DNA of 45,281 bases from CF-161 sp035259145 (GTDB taxonomy: Bacteria > Chloroflexota > Dormibacteria > Dormibacterales > Dormibacteraceae). Both the position numbers and the translations under genes were made by a program. Below, piece by piece: positions 7,616 to 15,836 of this stretch. The stretch covers positions 1-45,281 of the forward strand of contig DATFWQ010000053.1 in NCBI GenBank assembly GCA_035259145.1, in the 5' to 3' direction. Numbering within the stretch: the stretch's first letter is position 1; each line of letters starts with the position of its first letter. Below the pieces are notes generated by a model. The model did no database searches and was not told the origin of the DNA. It saw only the letters and a list, made by a program, of their open reading frames with translations.

Positions 7616-8146
7616 CGCGCGCCTGTTGACGTCGGATCCGTTGCGGCGTAAGGCCACAGCAATCACGCGCGCGCAGGGACGGTAGCAGTATTCTTTGCGG
7701 CCAGTGAGGGAGGAGGGACCAGACCCGTTGACACTTCCTGAGTGCCCTGACCCGCCCTGGTCGATGCTGCGCGGTGATCGAGCGTGCTGGTACACGTTCC
7801 ACGCCCTGGTGGCACGAACCGCCCCGGTGCCGCTTTCGTCGCCCCGTCCAACCGAGGAGCATCCGCCCGAGGTCAGCGACCAGCTCAGCTGAATTCGGTC
7901 GGGCAGCTCACGGCCGCGCGCTCGAGCCCCGAACGTTCCCCCTTTGCGCGAGCCAGCAGCCACCATGGCACGGTCCCGCACCGTGCCCGTGCCAGGGGAG
8001 ACGCATGCGTCGTCGCAGCTCCGTAAAAATCGCTGATTTGCACGTTACGCCCCACATGTAGGGTAACAATCCCAATTTCGCCCCAAATTGTTCGGGAATT
8101 GAGTCGATAACGGCTGCTCGTTGCATGCACATCTTGTGGTTCGGAG
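7616..8146. other. 530-base region with no firm gene
   Basis: Between the sigma factor gene and the mraZ promoter. Apart from one possible 54-codon gene at 7728-7892 I see no convincing coding potential. The 8030-8140 part is clearly less GC-rich than its surroundings (for example GGTAACAATCCCAATTTCG), as expected for an upstream promoter region. No tRNA, repeat or clear terminator was recognised. Confidence 0.4.
7728..7892 (+). CDS. possible 54-aa protein, unknown
   Basis: A TTG-initiated frame of 54 residues (start MTLPECPDPPWSM, end PPEVSDQLS). A strong Shine-Dalgarno-like GGGAGGAGGGA at about 7708-7718 lies 9 bases upstream, and a -10-like TATTCT sits at 7689-7694. About three quarters of third positions are G or C, as in neighbouring genes. 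It has no recognisable domain, signal or membrane segment, and chance remains likely at this length. Confidence 0.25.
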   Translation: MTLPECPDPPWSMLRGDRACWYTFHALVARTAPVPLSSPRPTEEHPPEVSDQLS

Positions 8147-8175
8147 TTGACAGCAGCCCGGGCGCCGATTAGTCT
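8147..8175 (+). promoter_or_regulatory. promoter of the mraZ/dcw operon
   Basis: A consensus -35 TTGACA (8147-8152), a 17-base spacer and a -10 TAGTCT (8170-8175) predict transcription from about 8182. It is the best sigma-70-type promoter in the window. The MraZ-box-like repeats begin right at its -10. Confidence 0.75.
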
Positions 8176-8177
8176 GG

Positions 8178-8212
8178 TGGCGAATCGCGGTGAAGTGTGG
8201 GGAGAAGTGGTG
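8178..8212 (+). promoter_or_regulatory. MraZ operator: four box-like repeats in 10-base phase
   Basis: TGGCG (8178), CGGTG (8188), TGGGG (8198) and TGGTG (8208) each start exactly 10 bases apart, separated by 5-base spacers. MraZ is known to bind direct TGGGN-type repeats with 5-nt spacers near its own promoter and to repress the operon. The array covers the predicted transcription start, so autorepression of dcw is the expected role. Only one box is a perfect TGGGN. Confidence 0.65.
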
Positions 8213-8305
8213 AACCACTCAGCGCGACAGCAGACGATGCAGCAGACGACATGGCACACACACCAGCACCATCCCGCCGCGCCATTTCTCCCCTCGGCCG
8301 TGATC

Positions 8306-8344
8306 CCGGGGGAGCCAGCTGGAGCTCCCCCGGCCGCTTTTCTC
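8306..8344 (+). terminator. leader hairpin before mraZ, terminator/attenuator-like
   Basis: CCGGGGGAGC (8306-8315) pairs perfectly with GCTCCCCCGG (8324-8333) around an 8-base loop, and CCGCTTTTCTC follows. The 10-bp GC stem with a short T-rich tail lies in the 5' leader between the promoter (start about 8182) and mraZ (8363). It could act as an attenuator, or as a terminator limiting read-through. Confidence 0.5.
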
Positions 8345-8362
8345 ACCTCCAGCTAGAGCTCG

Positions 8363-8800
8363 ATGTTCTGGGGCACGCACAGGGTCAGGGTCGACGAGAA
8401 AGGACGTCTGGCCATTCCAGCGGCCTTCCGCCGGCAGCTGCCGGAGGATGGCAGCTACATCTCGATCGGCCAGGACGGCGTTCTGACCATCTACCCGCCC
8501 GACCAGTGGGAGAGCCTCGCCAGCGGGCTGCAGGATCCGCTGCTGGGACAGGAGCAGCGGGCGCTGTCGCGTGCGCTGTTCTCGAAGGCTGTGGCTTGCG
8601 AGTTCGACGGGCAGGGCCGCGTCAGTCTCAGTTCCGAACAGCGCCGCCTGGCCGGTATCGAGCCGCGATCGACGGTGGCTGTGATCGGCAGCGGCGCGCG
8701 CGTCGAAATCTGGGCCGAGGAACGCTGGGACGCCTACTCGGACGACGCCGTCAGCAGGTTCGACGAGCTCGCCGATCGGGTAATTCAGGGGCGTGGGTGA
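8363..8800 (+). CDS. mraZ: transcriptional regulator MraZ
   Basis: A 145-aa protein made of two AbrB/SpoVT-like swapped-hairpin domains. The first has VDEKGRLAIPAAFR near residues 10-23, the second DGQGRVSLSSEQRRLAGI near 80-97. MraZ binds TGGG-type direct repeats in front of its own gene and controls the dcw operon; the matching repeat array is at 8178-8212. The start MFWGTHRVRVDEKGR is typical. No strong ribosome site precedes it, and the leader hairpin ends 30 bases upstream. Its end overlaps rsmH by 8 bases. It opens the division/cell-wall operon. Confidence 0.95.
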   Translation: MFWGTHRVRVDEKGRLAIPAAFRRQLPEDGSYISIGQDGVLTIYPPDQWESLASGLQDPLLGQEQRALSRALFSKAVACEFDGQGRVSLSSEQRRLAGIEPRSTVAVIGSGARVEIWAEERWDAYSDDAVSRFDELADRVIQGRG

Positions 8801-9728
8801 TCACGCTCCAGCGCACATACCAGCACTTTCACAACAGTCAATAGATCTCCTGCAGCCCCGGCCCGGTGCGGTCATTGTCGACTGCACGGTCGGCCTCGGT
8901 GGCCACTCGCGTCTGATCCTGGAGAGAATCCGGCCCGGCGGGCGCCTGCTTGGTATCGACCGCGACGGAGCAGCGCTGCACGTGGCGGCGGCCCGGCTTG
9001 CCGGCGCCGGCCCGGCGGCCGTCCTGCGCCAGGGCAACTTCCGGGACCTGACGTCCGTCGCTTCCGAGGCCGGCTTCGATCGCGTCGACGGCGTGCTCTT
9101 CGACCTCGGCGTGTCCAGCCCACAGCTCGATGACCCGGTGAGAGGCTTCAGCTTCCGCCAAGAGGGACCCCTGGACATGCGCATGGACCGGCGAAGCCCG
9201 CTCACTGCCGCTCAGGTGGTCAACGAGGTGCCGGAGCGCGATCTAGGCGGCCTCATCCGGCGCCTCGGCGAGGAACGCTGGGCGACCCGCATCGCACGCT
9301 TCATCGTCGATCGGCGGCCGCTGCGGACGACTCGCGACCTGGCGGCTGCCGTCGAGGCGGCGATTCCGAGAGGAGCCTGGCCGCCGGACATCCACCCGGC
9401 TACCCGCACCTTCCAGGCAATCCGCATGCAGGTCAACGACGAGCTTGGCAACCTGGACCAGGGACTGCGAGGAGCCGTGGAGATCCTCTCCCCACGCGGG
9501 CGCCTGGTCGTGATCGCGTTCCACTCCCTCGAGGACGCGGCTGTAAAGCGTTTCCTGGCGCTTGAGTCCAGAGACTGCATCTGTCCTCCCCAGCAGCCGG
9601 TGTGCACGTGCGGCCACCGCGCATCGCTTCGCATCCTGACCCGGAAACCTGTCCGTCCGTCGCCTGCGGAAATGGCTGCCAACGTGCGCAGTCGCTCGGC
9701 GCGGCTGAGGGCGGCGGAGCGGACGTAG
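8793..9728 (+). CDS. rsmH: 16S rRNA (cytosine1402-N4)-methyltransferase RsmH
   Basis: A 311-aa homologue of RsmH/MraW, which makes N4-methyl-C1402 in the 16S rRNA P site using SAM. Family blocks: HIPALSQQSIDLLQPRPG at the N terminus, the SAM motif DCTVGLGGHS, FDLGVSSPQLDDPVRGFSF, PLDMRMD, TFQAIRMQVNDEL, and VVIAFHSLEDAAVKRF near the C terminus. The start is GTG 8793, overlapping mraZ by 8 bases, and the length is normal for the family. It is the second gene of the dcw cluster, as in most bacteria. Confidence 0.96.
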   Translation: MGDHAPAHIPALSQQSIDLLQPRPGAVIVDCTVGLGGHSRLILERIRPGGRLLGIDRDGAALHVAAARLAGAGPAAVLRQGNFRDLTSVASEAGFDRVDGVLFDLGVSSPQLDDPVRGFSFRQEGPLDMRMDRRSPLTAAQVVNEVPERDLGGLIRRLGEERWATRIARFIVDRRPLRTTRDLAAAVEAAIPRGAWPPDIHPATRTFQAIRMQVNDELGNLDQGLRGAVEILSPRGRLVVIAFHSLEDAAVKRFLALESRDCICPPQQPVCTCGHRASLRILTRKPVRPSPAEMAANVRSRSARLRAAERT

Positions 9729-9777
9729 ACGGCAAGGCCCATTTTCCTCTCTCTCCTTTCTCAAGCCCTGGCGGACG

Positions 9778-10377
9778 GTGCCCCCATCCGCCAGGCACAA
9801 CATCCCACCACTCGACCCACCGTTCGCAGAAGAGAAAGCTTTGGTCAACACCCGAATACTCACGACCCGGCGCCAGCCTGGCTCAGGCCGGCTCGCATAC
9901 CATCGCCGCCGGCGTTCGGCCTGGCCGCGCCTTGCGACCATCGCCAACAGCTCGACCGCCGAGCGGTTCGGCCTGTTCACGTTCGCGCGTGCCTATACCG
10001 CGGCGGGAGCCTTGCTGGCCGTTGTCATCGCATACCTGGTACTGGGAGCGCACGCCACCCAGACGGCATACGAGCTCGACCAGCTGAGGGCACAGAATGC
10101 CCAGCTACTCGCCGAGCAGGACCAGCTGCGCTACAAGGACGCGAGTCTGCACACCAGAGCCGGAATCGCAGAGGCCGCAGCGGCCGCGGGCCTCCAGCAC
10201 TCCAACACGCCGAAGTATGTCGGCTACCAGCCGGTGGCCCTCGATCTGTCCGCGCCGATCGGGCCTGACCGGCCACAGGATGCCCCGCTCTGGCAGCAGG
10301 CCCTGGCCGCGATCGTTGGGAGCACGGCCCGCGACGCGCAGGCAGCCGGCAAGGCAGACGTTTGGCGGCGCCCCTGA
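9778..10377 (+). CDS. ftsL: FtsL-like cell division protein
   Basis: A 199-aa protein with a basic cytoplasmic N terminus (YHRRRRSAWPR), one transmembrane helix near residues 72-92 (RAYTAAGALLAVVIAYLVLG) and a short extracytoplasmic coiled coil near 95-125 (QTAYELDQLRAQNAQLLAEQ). This topology and the position between rsmH and ftsI identify FtsL, which with FtsB/FtsQ activates the FtsWI septal synthase. Sequence conservation is low, as usual. The start may be GTG 9778 or TTG 9841; the latter has a purine-rich AGAAGAGAAAG upstream. The C-terminal 60 residues extend beyond typical FtsL. Confidence 0.75.
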   Translation: MPPSARHNIPPLDPPFAEEKALVNTRILTTRRQPGSGRLAYHRRRRSAWPRLATIANSSTAERFGLFTFARAYTAAGALLAVVIAYLVLGAHATQTAYELDQLRAQNAQLLAEQDQLRYKDASLHTRAGIAEAAAAAGLQHSNTPKYVGYQPVALDLSAPIGPDRPQDAPLWQQALAAIVGSTARDAQAAGKADVWRRP

Positions 10378-10388
10378 ACCCGGGATCC

Positions 10389-12197
10389 ATGAGGGCGATC
10401 GGGGTCTCCCATTCCTTGAACGGGAGAGGGAAACCGCGGTCACGGGGCCCGGCCAGGTGGGCGGCGCCGAAGCGTAGCCCCCACGGCCGCGGCGACACCA
10501 CTCGCCTCCGTGTCTTGTGGCTGCTGGCCGCCGCACTGCTGCTCGCCTCCGCCGTCTGGGTTCGGCTCGCCTACTGGCAGGTAGCCCAGCATGCCTCTCT
10601 CTCGGACAAAGCAGCGCAGTATCACCTCCGTCAGGTCGCCCAGCCGGCCGCTCGGGGCGCCGTTTATGACCGCGACATGAACCTGCTGGCTGTCGACACC
10701 ACGGTCTATGACGTCACTCTGTCGCCAACCGTCGTCAAGCCGGCGTCCCGCGAGAAGGTTGCCGACGGCCTGTCCGCCGCACTGGGCATGCAGAGTCAGG
10801 ACGTGATGGACCTGTTGGAGTCGTCGCAGGCGTTCGCGTACGTCAAAAAACGCCAGCCCAAGGAGATTGCTGACAGGATCGCCGGCCTGGACCTGCCCGG
10901 GGTCGGCCTCGATCCCCAGCCGGATCGCAGGTACCTCCGGGGCGGAACACCCGACGTCAGCCTGGCCTCGAGCCTGCTGGGTTTCGTGAACTACGCAGGG
11001 GAAGGCCAGCAGGGAGTCGAGCAGCGGTACAACGCCCGGCTGGGGGGCCAGAGTGGGTCGGCGATGGTTTATCACGACCCCACGGGCAGGCAGATCACCC
11101 TCTCCAAGCAGAAGTTGCGCGAACCGGTCGACGGCGTCAACCTGGTCCTGACGCTTGACAGCAGCATCCAGTACGCGGCCGAGCAGGCCATCGCCGACGG
11201 CGTGAAGAGCAACAAGGCGCAGAGCGGCAGCGTGCTGGTCATGGACTCGAGGACCGGCGAGATCGCGGCCTGGGCCAACTACCCGGCGTACGACGCCAAT
11301 GCCTTCACCACCACCGACCCAGCGCGCATGCAGGACCCGATCGTCTCGGCCCACTACGAGCCCGGCTCGGTGATGAAGGTCGTGACACTGGCGGGCGCCA
11401 TCGACCAGGGCAAGATCACGCCGAGCACCACTATCCAGGACCCCGGCTTCATCGTCGTCGGCGGCAGCGTCCTGCACGACTGGAACGGAATCAACAACGG
11501 GACCGTCACGATGACCAATGTGCTGGAGAAGTCCCTCAACGTGGGCGCGGTCAGAGCCCAGCAGGCGGAGGGCGCGGACGCGTTCCTCCACTACCTGGAC
11601 GCCTTCGGAATAACAAAAAAGTCCGGAGTGGACGTTGCCGGCGAGGTCCCGCCCACGCTGCAGGCCCAGTGGCGGCCGACCGAGCTGGCGACTGCCGCAT
11701 TCGGCCAGGGCGTGGCTGTGAACATGGTCCAGATGTGCGCTGCCATCAACGTGATCGCCAACGGGGGGCGCTGGGTGCAGCCACACGTCGTGAAGCAGGT
11801 CGGCAACGTCCGTCCGAGCCTCCCAGCCGCCCGTCAGGCCGTCAGCCCGCAGACCGCCGCCTCGATGACACAGATGATGGAGTCCGTTGTCCAGCGCGGC
11901 TCAGGGAATCTGGCCCGAGTCCAGGGCTTCGAGCAAAATGAGGCCGGCAAGACGGGCACTTCCGAAATGCCGGAGAACGGCAAGTACTCTCACGATCACG
12001 TCTGGGCCTCATACGCGGGTTTCCTGCCGGCGGACAACCCGCGCTTCACGATGCTGGTGGTGGTCAGGCAGCCGGACAACGGGTCCAGCGACCACAACGA
12101 GGGCTACTACGTTTCGGGCCCGATCTGGAAGCGCATCGCTCAGCAGATCATCGAGCGCCAGCGCATAACCCCGGGGGCCGTTTTTCCGTCTAACTAG
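10389..12197 (+). CDS. ftsI: FtsI/PBP2-type septal peptidoglycan transpeptidase
   Basis: A class B penicillin-binding protein of 602 aa. It has a basic N-terminal tail, a membrane anchor near residues 40-60 (LWLLAAALLLASAVWVRLA) and a dimerisation/pedestal domain starting at QPAARGAVYDRDMNLLAVD. The transpeptidase active-site motifs are all present: SVMK (Ser327-Lys330), SLN (382-384) and KTG (521-523). It cross-links septal peptidoglycan with FtsW. ATG 10389 is preferred; TTG 10362 overlaps ftsL. There is no obvious C-terminal PASTA domain. murF follows directly, where murE is normally found. Confidence 0.95.
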   Translation: MRAIGVSHSLNGRGKPRSRGPARWAAPKRSPHGRGDTTRLRVLWLLAAALLLASAVWVRLAYWQVAQHASLSDKAAQYHLRQVAQPAARGAVYDRDMNLLAVDTTVYDVTLSPTVVKPASREKVADGLSAALGMQSQDVMDLLESSQAFAYVKKRQPKEIADRIAGLDLPGVGLDPQPDRRYLRGGTPDVSLASSLLGFVNYAGEGQQGVEQRYNARLGGQSGSAMVYHDPTGRQITLSKQKLREPVDGVNLVLTLDSSIQYAAEQAIADGVKSNKAQSGSVLVMDSRTGEIAAWANYPAYDANAFTTTDPARMQDPIVSAHYEPGSVMKVVTLAGAIDQGKITPSTTIQDPGFIVVGGSVLHDWNGINNGTVTMTNVLEKSLNVGAVRAQQAEGADAFLHYLDAFGITKKSGVDVAGEVPPTLQAQWRPTELATAAFGQGVAVNMVQMCAAINVIANGGRWVQPHVVKQVGNVRPSLPAARQAVSPQTAASMTQMMESVVQRGSGNLARVQGFEQNEAGKTGTSEMPENGKYSHDHVWASYAGFLPADNPRFTMLVVVRQPDNGSSDHNEGYYVSGPIWKRIAQQIIERQRITPGAVFPSN

Positions 12198-12199
12198 AT

Positions 12200-13573
12200 G
12201 TGCGTCTCAGCCTCGCCGAGGTCCTGACTGCGACCGGCGGTCGGACCACCGGCATCACCCCACCCGAGTCTCGAAGCTTCCTCAGCTACCACACGAGCTC
12301 GGTAGAGGCCAGGCCCGGCGGGCTTTTCTTCGCTCTGAAGGGAGCCTCCCTCGACGGGCACGCGTTCTGTGCCGACGCCGTCGACCGGGGTGCGATCGGC
12401 GTCGTAATTGACCGCGACGTCGAGGTTCAAGGCGCTGCAGTGATCAAGGTGGCCGACGCCTGGCGCGCGCTGTACGACGTGGCGGCTCACGTTCTGCGCC
12501 GGGTGTCACCGCTGGTGGTCGGGGTCACCGGAAGCAACGGCAAGACGTCGACCAAGGAGATGACCGCCGCGGTTCTCGGGGTCCGTCACCGCGTCCTGAA
12601 GTCTGAAGGCAACCTCAATACTGAGACCGGGCTCCCTCTCACCCTTCTCCGATTGGAGCCGCATCACACCGCCGCAGTGCTGGAGATGGGGATGCAGCGG
12701 CCGGGGGAGATCGCAAGGCTCGCCGACCTGGCCAGGCCAGGGATCGGCATCGTGACAATGGTCGGCAGCGTCCACCTCGAGTATTTCGACAGCCCCGAGG
12801 CCCTGGCCAGAGCAAAGGGGGAGCTGGTCAGGGCGCTGCCTCCTGACGGGTTGGCGCTGCTGAACGCCGAGGACGAGTGGTTCGGGCTGCTTAGTGACCT
12901 GAGCGCAGCGCCTGTGCTTGGTTTCGGCATGGACGCGGGCGACTTCCGGGCCCAAACCTGGCGTCCACTACCGGCGGGTGGATCGGTGCTCACGGTCGAC
13001 GGTGTTGAGGTCCCGATCGGCCTGGACGGCCGCCACCAGGCGCGCAATGCTCTGGCGGCGCTTGCGGCCGGCCGCTTCGCCGGCATTCCGCTGGCAGAGG
13101 CAGCCGGCGCGCTGGCCGGAGTTCGCGTTGGCCAGCGGCTGCAGGTGATCCCCACTCGCCGTGGGTACACCGTCGTCGACGATTCGTACAACGCCAGCCC
13201 GGAGTCCATGCTGGCCGCCTTCGAGTTGCTCAAGGAACGGCCACGGGCTGGCCGGCTCCTGGCCGTGCTTGGCGAGATGCGCGAGCTCGGACCGGCCGCG
13301 CCCGCGGCGCACGAGCGCATCGGCCGGCACGCGCGTGAGATCTTCGACGAGATCGCGATCGTCGATGCCGGCCACGGCCGTCTGCTGGCGCAGGCCGCTG
13401 GGGCCGTGCTCGTGCCCGACAAGCCGGCCGTGGTGCGGTGGGCGCGCGACAACGCGCGGCCTGGCGACGTTGTGTTGGTCAAGGCTTCGCACGGGGTTGG
13501 TCTGCAGGAGGTCGTGCGGGAGCTCGTGGCCGCGGGTAACACTGATCTGCTCGGAGGTCAAAGTTGCCCCTAA
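12200..13573 (+). CDS. murF: UDP-MurNAc-tripeptide:D-Ala-D-Ala ligase MurF
   Basis: A 457-aa Mur ligase that adds D-Ala-D-Ala to UDP-MurNAc-tripeptide. The ATP P-loop is GVTGSNGKTSTKEM near residues 111-124. NLNTETGLPLTLL is characteristic of MurF rather than MurE, DDSYNASPESM is the C-domain signature and GEMRELG follows. The GTG start is 2 bases after the ftsI stop. It lacks the DNPR-type meso-Dap motif of MurE, so it does not replace the missing murE. It overlaps mraY by 10 bases. Confidence 0.94.
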   Translation: MRLSLAEVLTATGGRTTGITPPESRSFLSYHTSSVEARPGGLFFALKGASLDGHAFCADAVDRGAIGVVIDRDVEVQGAAVIKVADAWRALYDVAAHVLRRVSPLVVGVTGSNGKTSTKEMTAAVLGVRHRVLKSEGNLNTETGLPLTLLRLEPHHTAAVLEMGMQRPGEIARLADLARPGIGIVTMVGSVHLEYFDSPEALARAKGELVRALPPDGLALLNAEDEWFGLLSDLSAAPVLGFGMDAGDFRAQTWRPLPAGGSVLTVDGVEVPIGLDGRHQARNALAALAAGRFAGIPLAEAAGALAGVRVGQRLQVIPTRRGYTVVDDSYNASPESMLAAFELLKERPRAGRLLAVLGEMRELGPAAPAAHERIGRHAREIFDEIAIVDAGHGRLLAQAAGAVLVPDKPAVVRWARDNARPGDVVLVKASHGVGLQEVVRELVAAGNTDLLGGQSCP

Positions 13574-14511
13574 ACCTCTCCATCCTTGCGGTTGCGTTCC
13601 TCATCTGCGTCGTGTCGTACCCGACGCTGATCCGGGCGTTCCAGCGACTGAGGGTCGGGCAGGTCATTCAACCAGAGCTCCCAACCGAGCACCAGCGCAA
13701 GGCAGGCACCCCCACAGGAGGCGGCATCCTGTTCGTGGCCGTTGGTGTCCTGGGCGGCCTTTTCGCGGTTCGCAACCACCCCGGGGCGCTGCCCGCCACC
13801 GTTGCGCTCATCCTGTACGGGACGCTTGGCCTGATCGACGACCTGGCCAAGATTCGATACGGCTCCGTCGGCATGCCCGCCCGGATAAAGTTTCCCCTCC
13901 AGGTCCTGTTCGCCATCCCAATCGCGGCGCTGGCGCACGCGCATCAGCACCCCCTGAGGCTGGACCTTGACGGCGTCTACTGGCCCCTGGCGATCATGGC
14001 CATCGTCGGCGCCGCCAACGCGGTCAACCTGACCGACGGTATGGACGGGCTGGCGGGCGGCCTGGCCGCGATCGCGATCCTCGGCCTTGCCTTCCTGCTC
14101 CCGGCAGAGAAGACCTACGAGATGGCTGGCTTCGGTGAGAGGGCCGTGGCCATGTCGCTCACCGGCGGCGTGCTCGCATTCCTCGTCTACAACCGGCATC
14201 CGGCCAGGATCTTCATGGGCGACGCCGGGGCCCTCGGCCTGGGAGCCGCGCTCTCAGCGATGGCGATCCAGCAAGGCTGGCTGTTCCTGCTCTTGATCCT
14301 CGGCCTGGTCTTCGCAGTCGAGACGATCTCTGTCATCATTCAAGTCGGCTACTTCAAAGCGACCGGTGGTCGCCGGCTGTTCAAGATGACCCCGATTCAC
14401 TTCACGTTCCAGCTAGAGGGTTGGTCTGAGAGACGAATCGCGCTCGCGTTCTGGGGCGCGGGAGCAATCGCCGCCATAGCTTCGGGCTGGATCGCGCACA
14501 GCATGTTGTGA
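13564..14511 (+). CDS. mraY: phospho-MurNAc-pentapeptide transferase MraY
   Basis: A 315-aa integral membrane enzyme that transfers phospho-MurNAc-pentapeptide to undecaprenyl phosphate to make lipid I. About ten hydrophobic helices are visible. Signature motifs: HQRKAGTPTGGGIL near residues 40-53, DDLAKIRYG near 89-97, NLTDGMDGLAGG near 155-166, and MTPIHFTFQLEGWSE near the C terminus (the HHHxE-type loop appears as IHFTFQLEG). Start TTG 13564 is supported by GGAGGTCA at 13552-13559. It overlaps murF by 10 bases and meets murD at TGATG. Confidence 0.95.
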   Translation: MPLNLSILAVAFLICVVSYPTLIRAFQRLRVGQVIQPELPTEHQRKAGTPTGGGILFVAVGVLGGLFAVRNHPGALPATVALILYGTLGLIDDLAKIRYGSVGMPARIKFPLQVLFAIPIAALAHAHQHPLRLDLDGVYWPLAIMAIVGAANAVNLTDGMDGLAGGLAAIAILGLAFLLPAEKTYEMAGFGERAVAMSLTGGVLAFLVYNRHPARIFMGDAGALGLGAALSAMAIQQGWLFLLLILGLVFAVETISVIIQVGYFKATGGRRLFKMTPIHFTFQLEGWSERRIALAFWGAGAIAAIASGWIAHSML

Positions 14512-15836
14512 TGGCGCCCACGCGGAGCGAAACCACGCGGTTTCGCGAACGCGCGGTGCCGGTCGCCGGCGAGAAAGCCCTGATCGTCGGCCTTGGCAGA
14601 AGCGGTCTGGCCCTGGCGAGATTCCTCAGAGGCCGCGGCGTCAACGTACGCATGGCCGACCTCCGGGGGCCCGACCAGCTCGCCGAGGTGCTGGCTCGGC
14701 TGCCGCCGGGGGTCGAGACCGTGCTCGGGGGCTATGACCGCAGCGTCCTCGACGGCTGCGCCGCAGTCTATGCCAGCCCGGGCGTGCCCTGGGACGTGGA
14801 TCTGCTGCAGGCCGCGCGTGCCGGCGGCCTGACCGTCTCGAGCGAGATCGACCTCTTCTTCAGACTCTGCCCAGCCTCGATAGTCGGCGTGACCGGGACC
14901 AATGGCAAGACCACCACCACAGCACTCACCGGCAGCGTGCTGGCGCAGGACCGGCGGCCGGTCCTGGTCGGCGGCAACATCGGCGACACAGTGCTCGACC
15001 GGCTGGGGGAGCTCACCTCCGAACACTGGGTCGTGCTGGAGCTCTCCAGCTTTCAACTCGAGTCGTGCAACAGACCTCAGGCTCGGATTGCGGTCGTGCT
15101 GAACGTGACGCCTGACCACCTTGACAGGCACCGAGGCATGGAGGCGTACACGGCCGCCAAGACGCGGCTTCTGCGCTTCCAGGAGCCGGAAGACGACGCC
15201 ATCCTGAACGGCCTCGACCCCGTCTGTGAAAGGATGGCCGGGCTGGCGCGCGCCCGCGTGACCTGGTTCGACCGCCACCGGCCGGTCCCCACGATGGTGC
15301 TGCCAGGCCGCCACAACGAGTTGAACGTGCTGGCAGCGGCGGCCGTCGGGCGGGCGGCAGGTCTGTCCGACGAAGCAATCGAGGCCGGCGTGCGAAGCTT
15401 CGAGGGCGTCGAGCACCGGCTGGAGCTGGTGGGGGAGTGGGGGGGTGTGCGCTGGTACAACGATTCCAAGGCGACCAATCCCGATGCCGGGCTTGTCGGT
15501 CTCCGGGCTTTCGAAGGGCTGCCTGTGGTGCTGATCGCCGGCGGCTATGGCAGCGGCTTCGAGCTGACCCAGTGGCTCGCCGCGGTGCGTTCGGGCACGC
15601 GCGCCGCGGTGCTCGTGGGGGCCAGCGCCGCCGAGCTTGCCGAGCGCCTGGCCGGACACCAGGTGCAGCTGGCTCAGACGCTCGAGGAGGCCGTCGAGCG
15701 CTCAGACAGCCTTGCCCAACCGGGCGATGTGGTGTTGATGAGCCCCGCTTACAAGAGCTTCGACATGTTCGCGAACTACGAAGAGCGTGGCCGCCGCTTC
15801 AAGGCTGCGGTCAGAAGGCTCCACGACACGGGATGA
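14511..15836 (+). CDS. murD: UDP-MurNAc-L-Ala:D-Glu ligase MurD
   Basis: A 441-aa Mur ligase that adds D-glutamate to UDP-MurNAc-L-alanine. It has an N-terminal Rossmann segment (ALIVGLGRSGLALARFL), the ATP P-loop GVTGTNGKTTTTAL near residue 125, ELSSFQLE (MurD-specific), NVTPDHLDRH, the C-domain start HRLELVGEWGGVRWYNDSKATNPDA and the C-terminal VLMSPAYKSFDMFANYEERG (the usual LSPACASFD). ATG 14511 overlaps the mraY stop as TGATG; GTG 14508 is an in-frame alternative one codon upstream. It ends in an ATGA overlap with ftsW. Confidence 0.95.
   Translation: MAPTRSETTRFRERAVPVAGEKALIVGLGRSGLALARFLRGRGVNVRMADLRGPDQLAEVLARLPPGVETVLGGYDRSVLDGCAAVYASPGVPWDVDLLQAARAGGLTVSSEIDLFFRLCPASIVGVTGTNGKTTTTALTGSVLAQDRRPVLVGGNIGDTVLDRLGELTSEHWVVLELSSFQLESCNRPQARIAVVLNVTPDHLDRHRGMEAYTAAKTRLLRFQEPEDDAILNGLDPVCERMAGLARARVTWFDRHRPVPTMVLPGRHNELNVLAAAAVGRAAGLSDEAIEAGVRSFEGVEHRLELVGEWGGVRWYNDSKATNPDAGLVGLRAFEGLPVVLIAGGYGSGFELTQWLAAVRSGTRAAVLVGASAAELAERLAGHQVQLAQTLEEAVERSDSLAQPGDVVLMSPAYKSFDMFANYEERGRRFKAAVRRLHDTG

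Noticed and set aside
6542..7981. 479-codon minus-strand frame opposite the sigma factor
   Set aside because: It shadows a well-supported ECF42 gene and shows no family features.
10440..11786. 448-codon minus-strand frame opposite ftsI
   Set aside because: It is the complement of a gene with all three transpeptidase motifs; the antisense translation has no recognisable domain and reflects GC-rich codon structure.
14397..15659. 420-codon minus-strand frame opposite murD
   Set aside because: Shadow of murD; no motifs.
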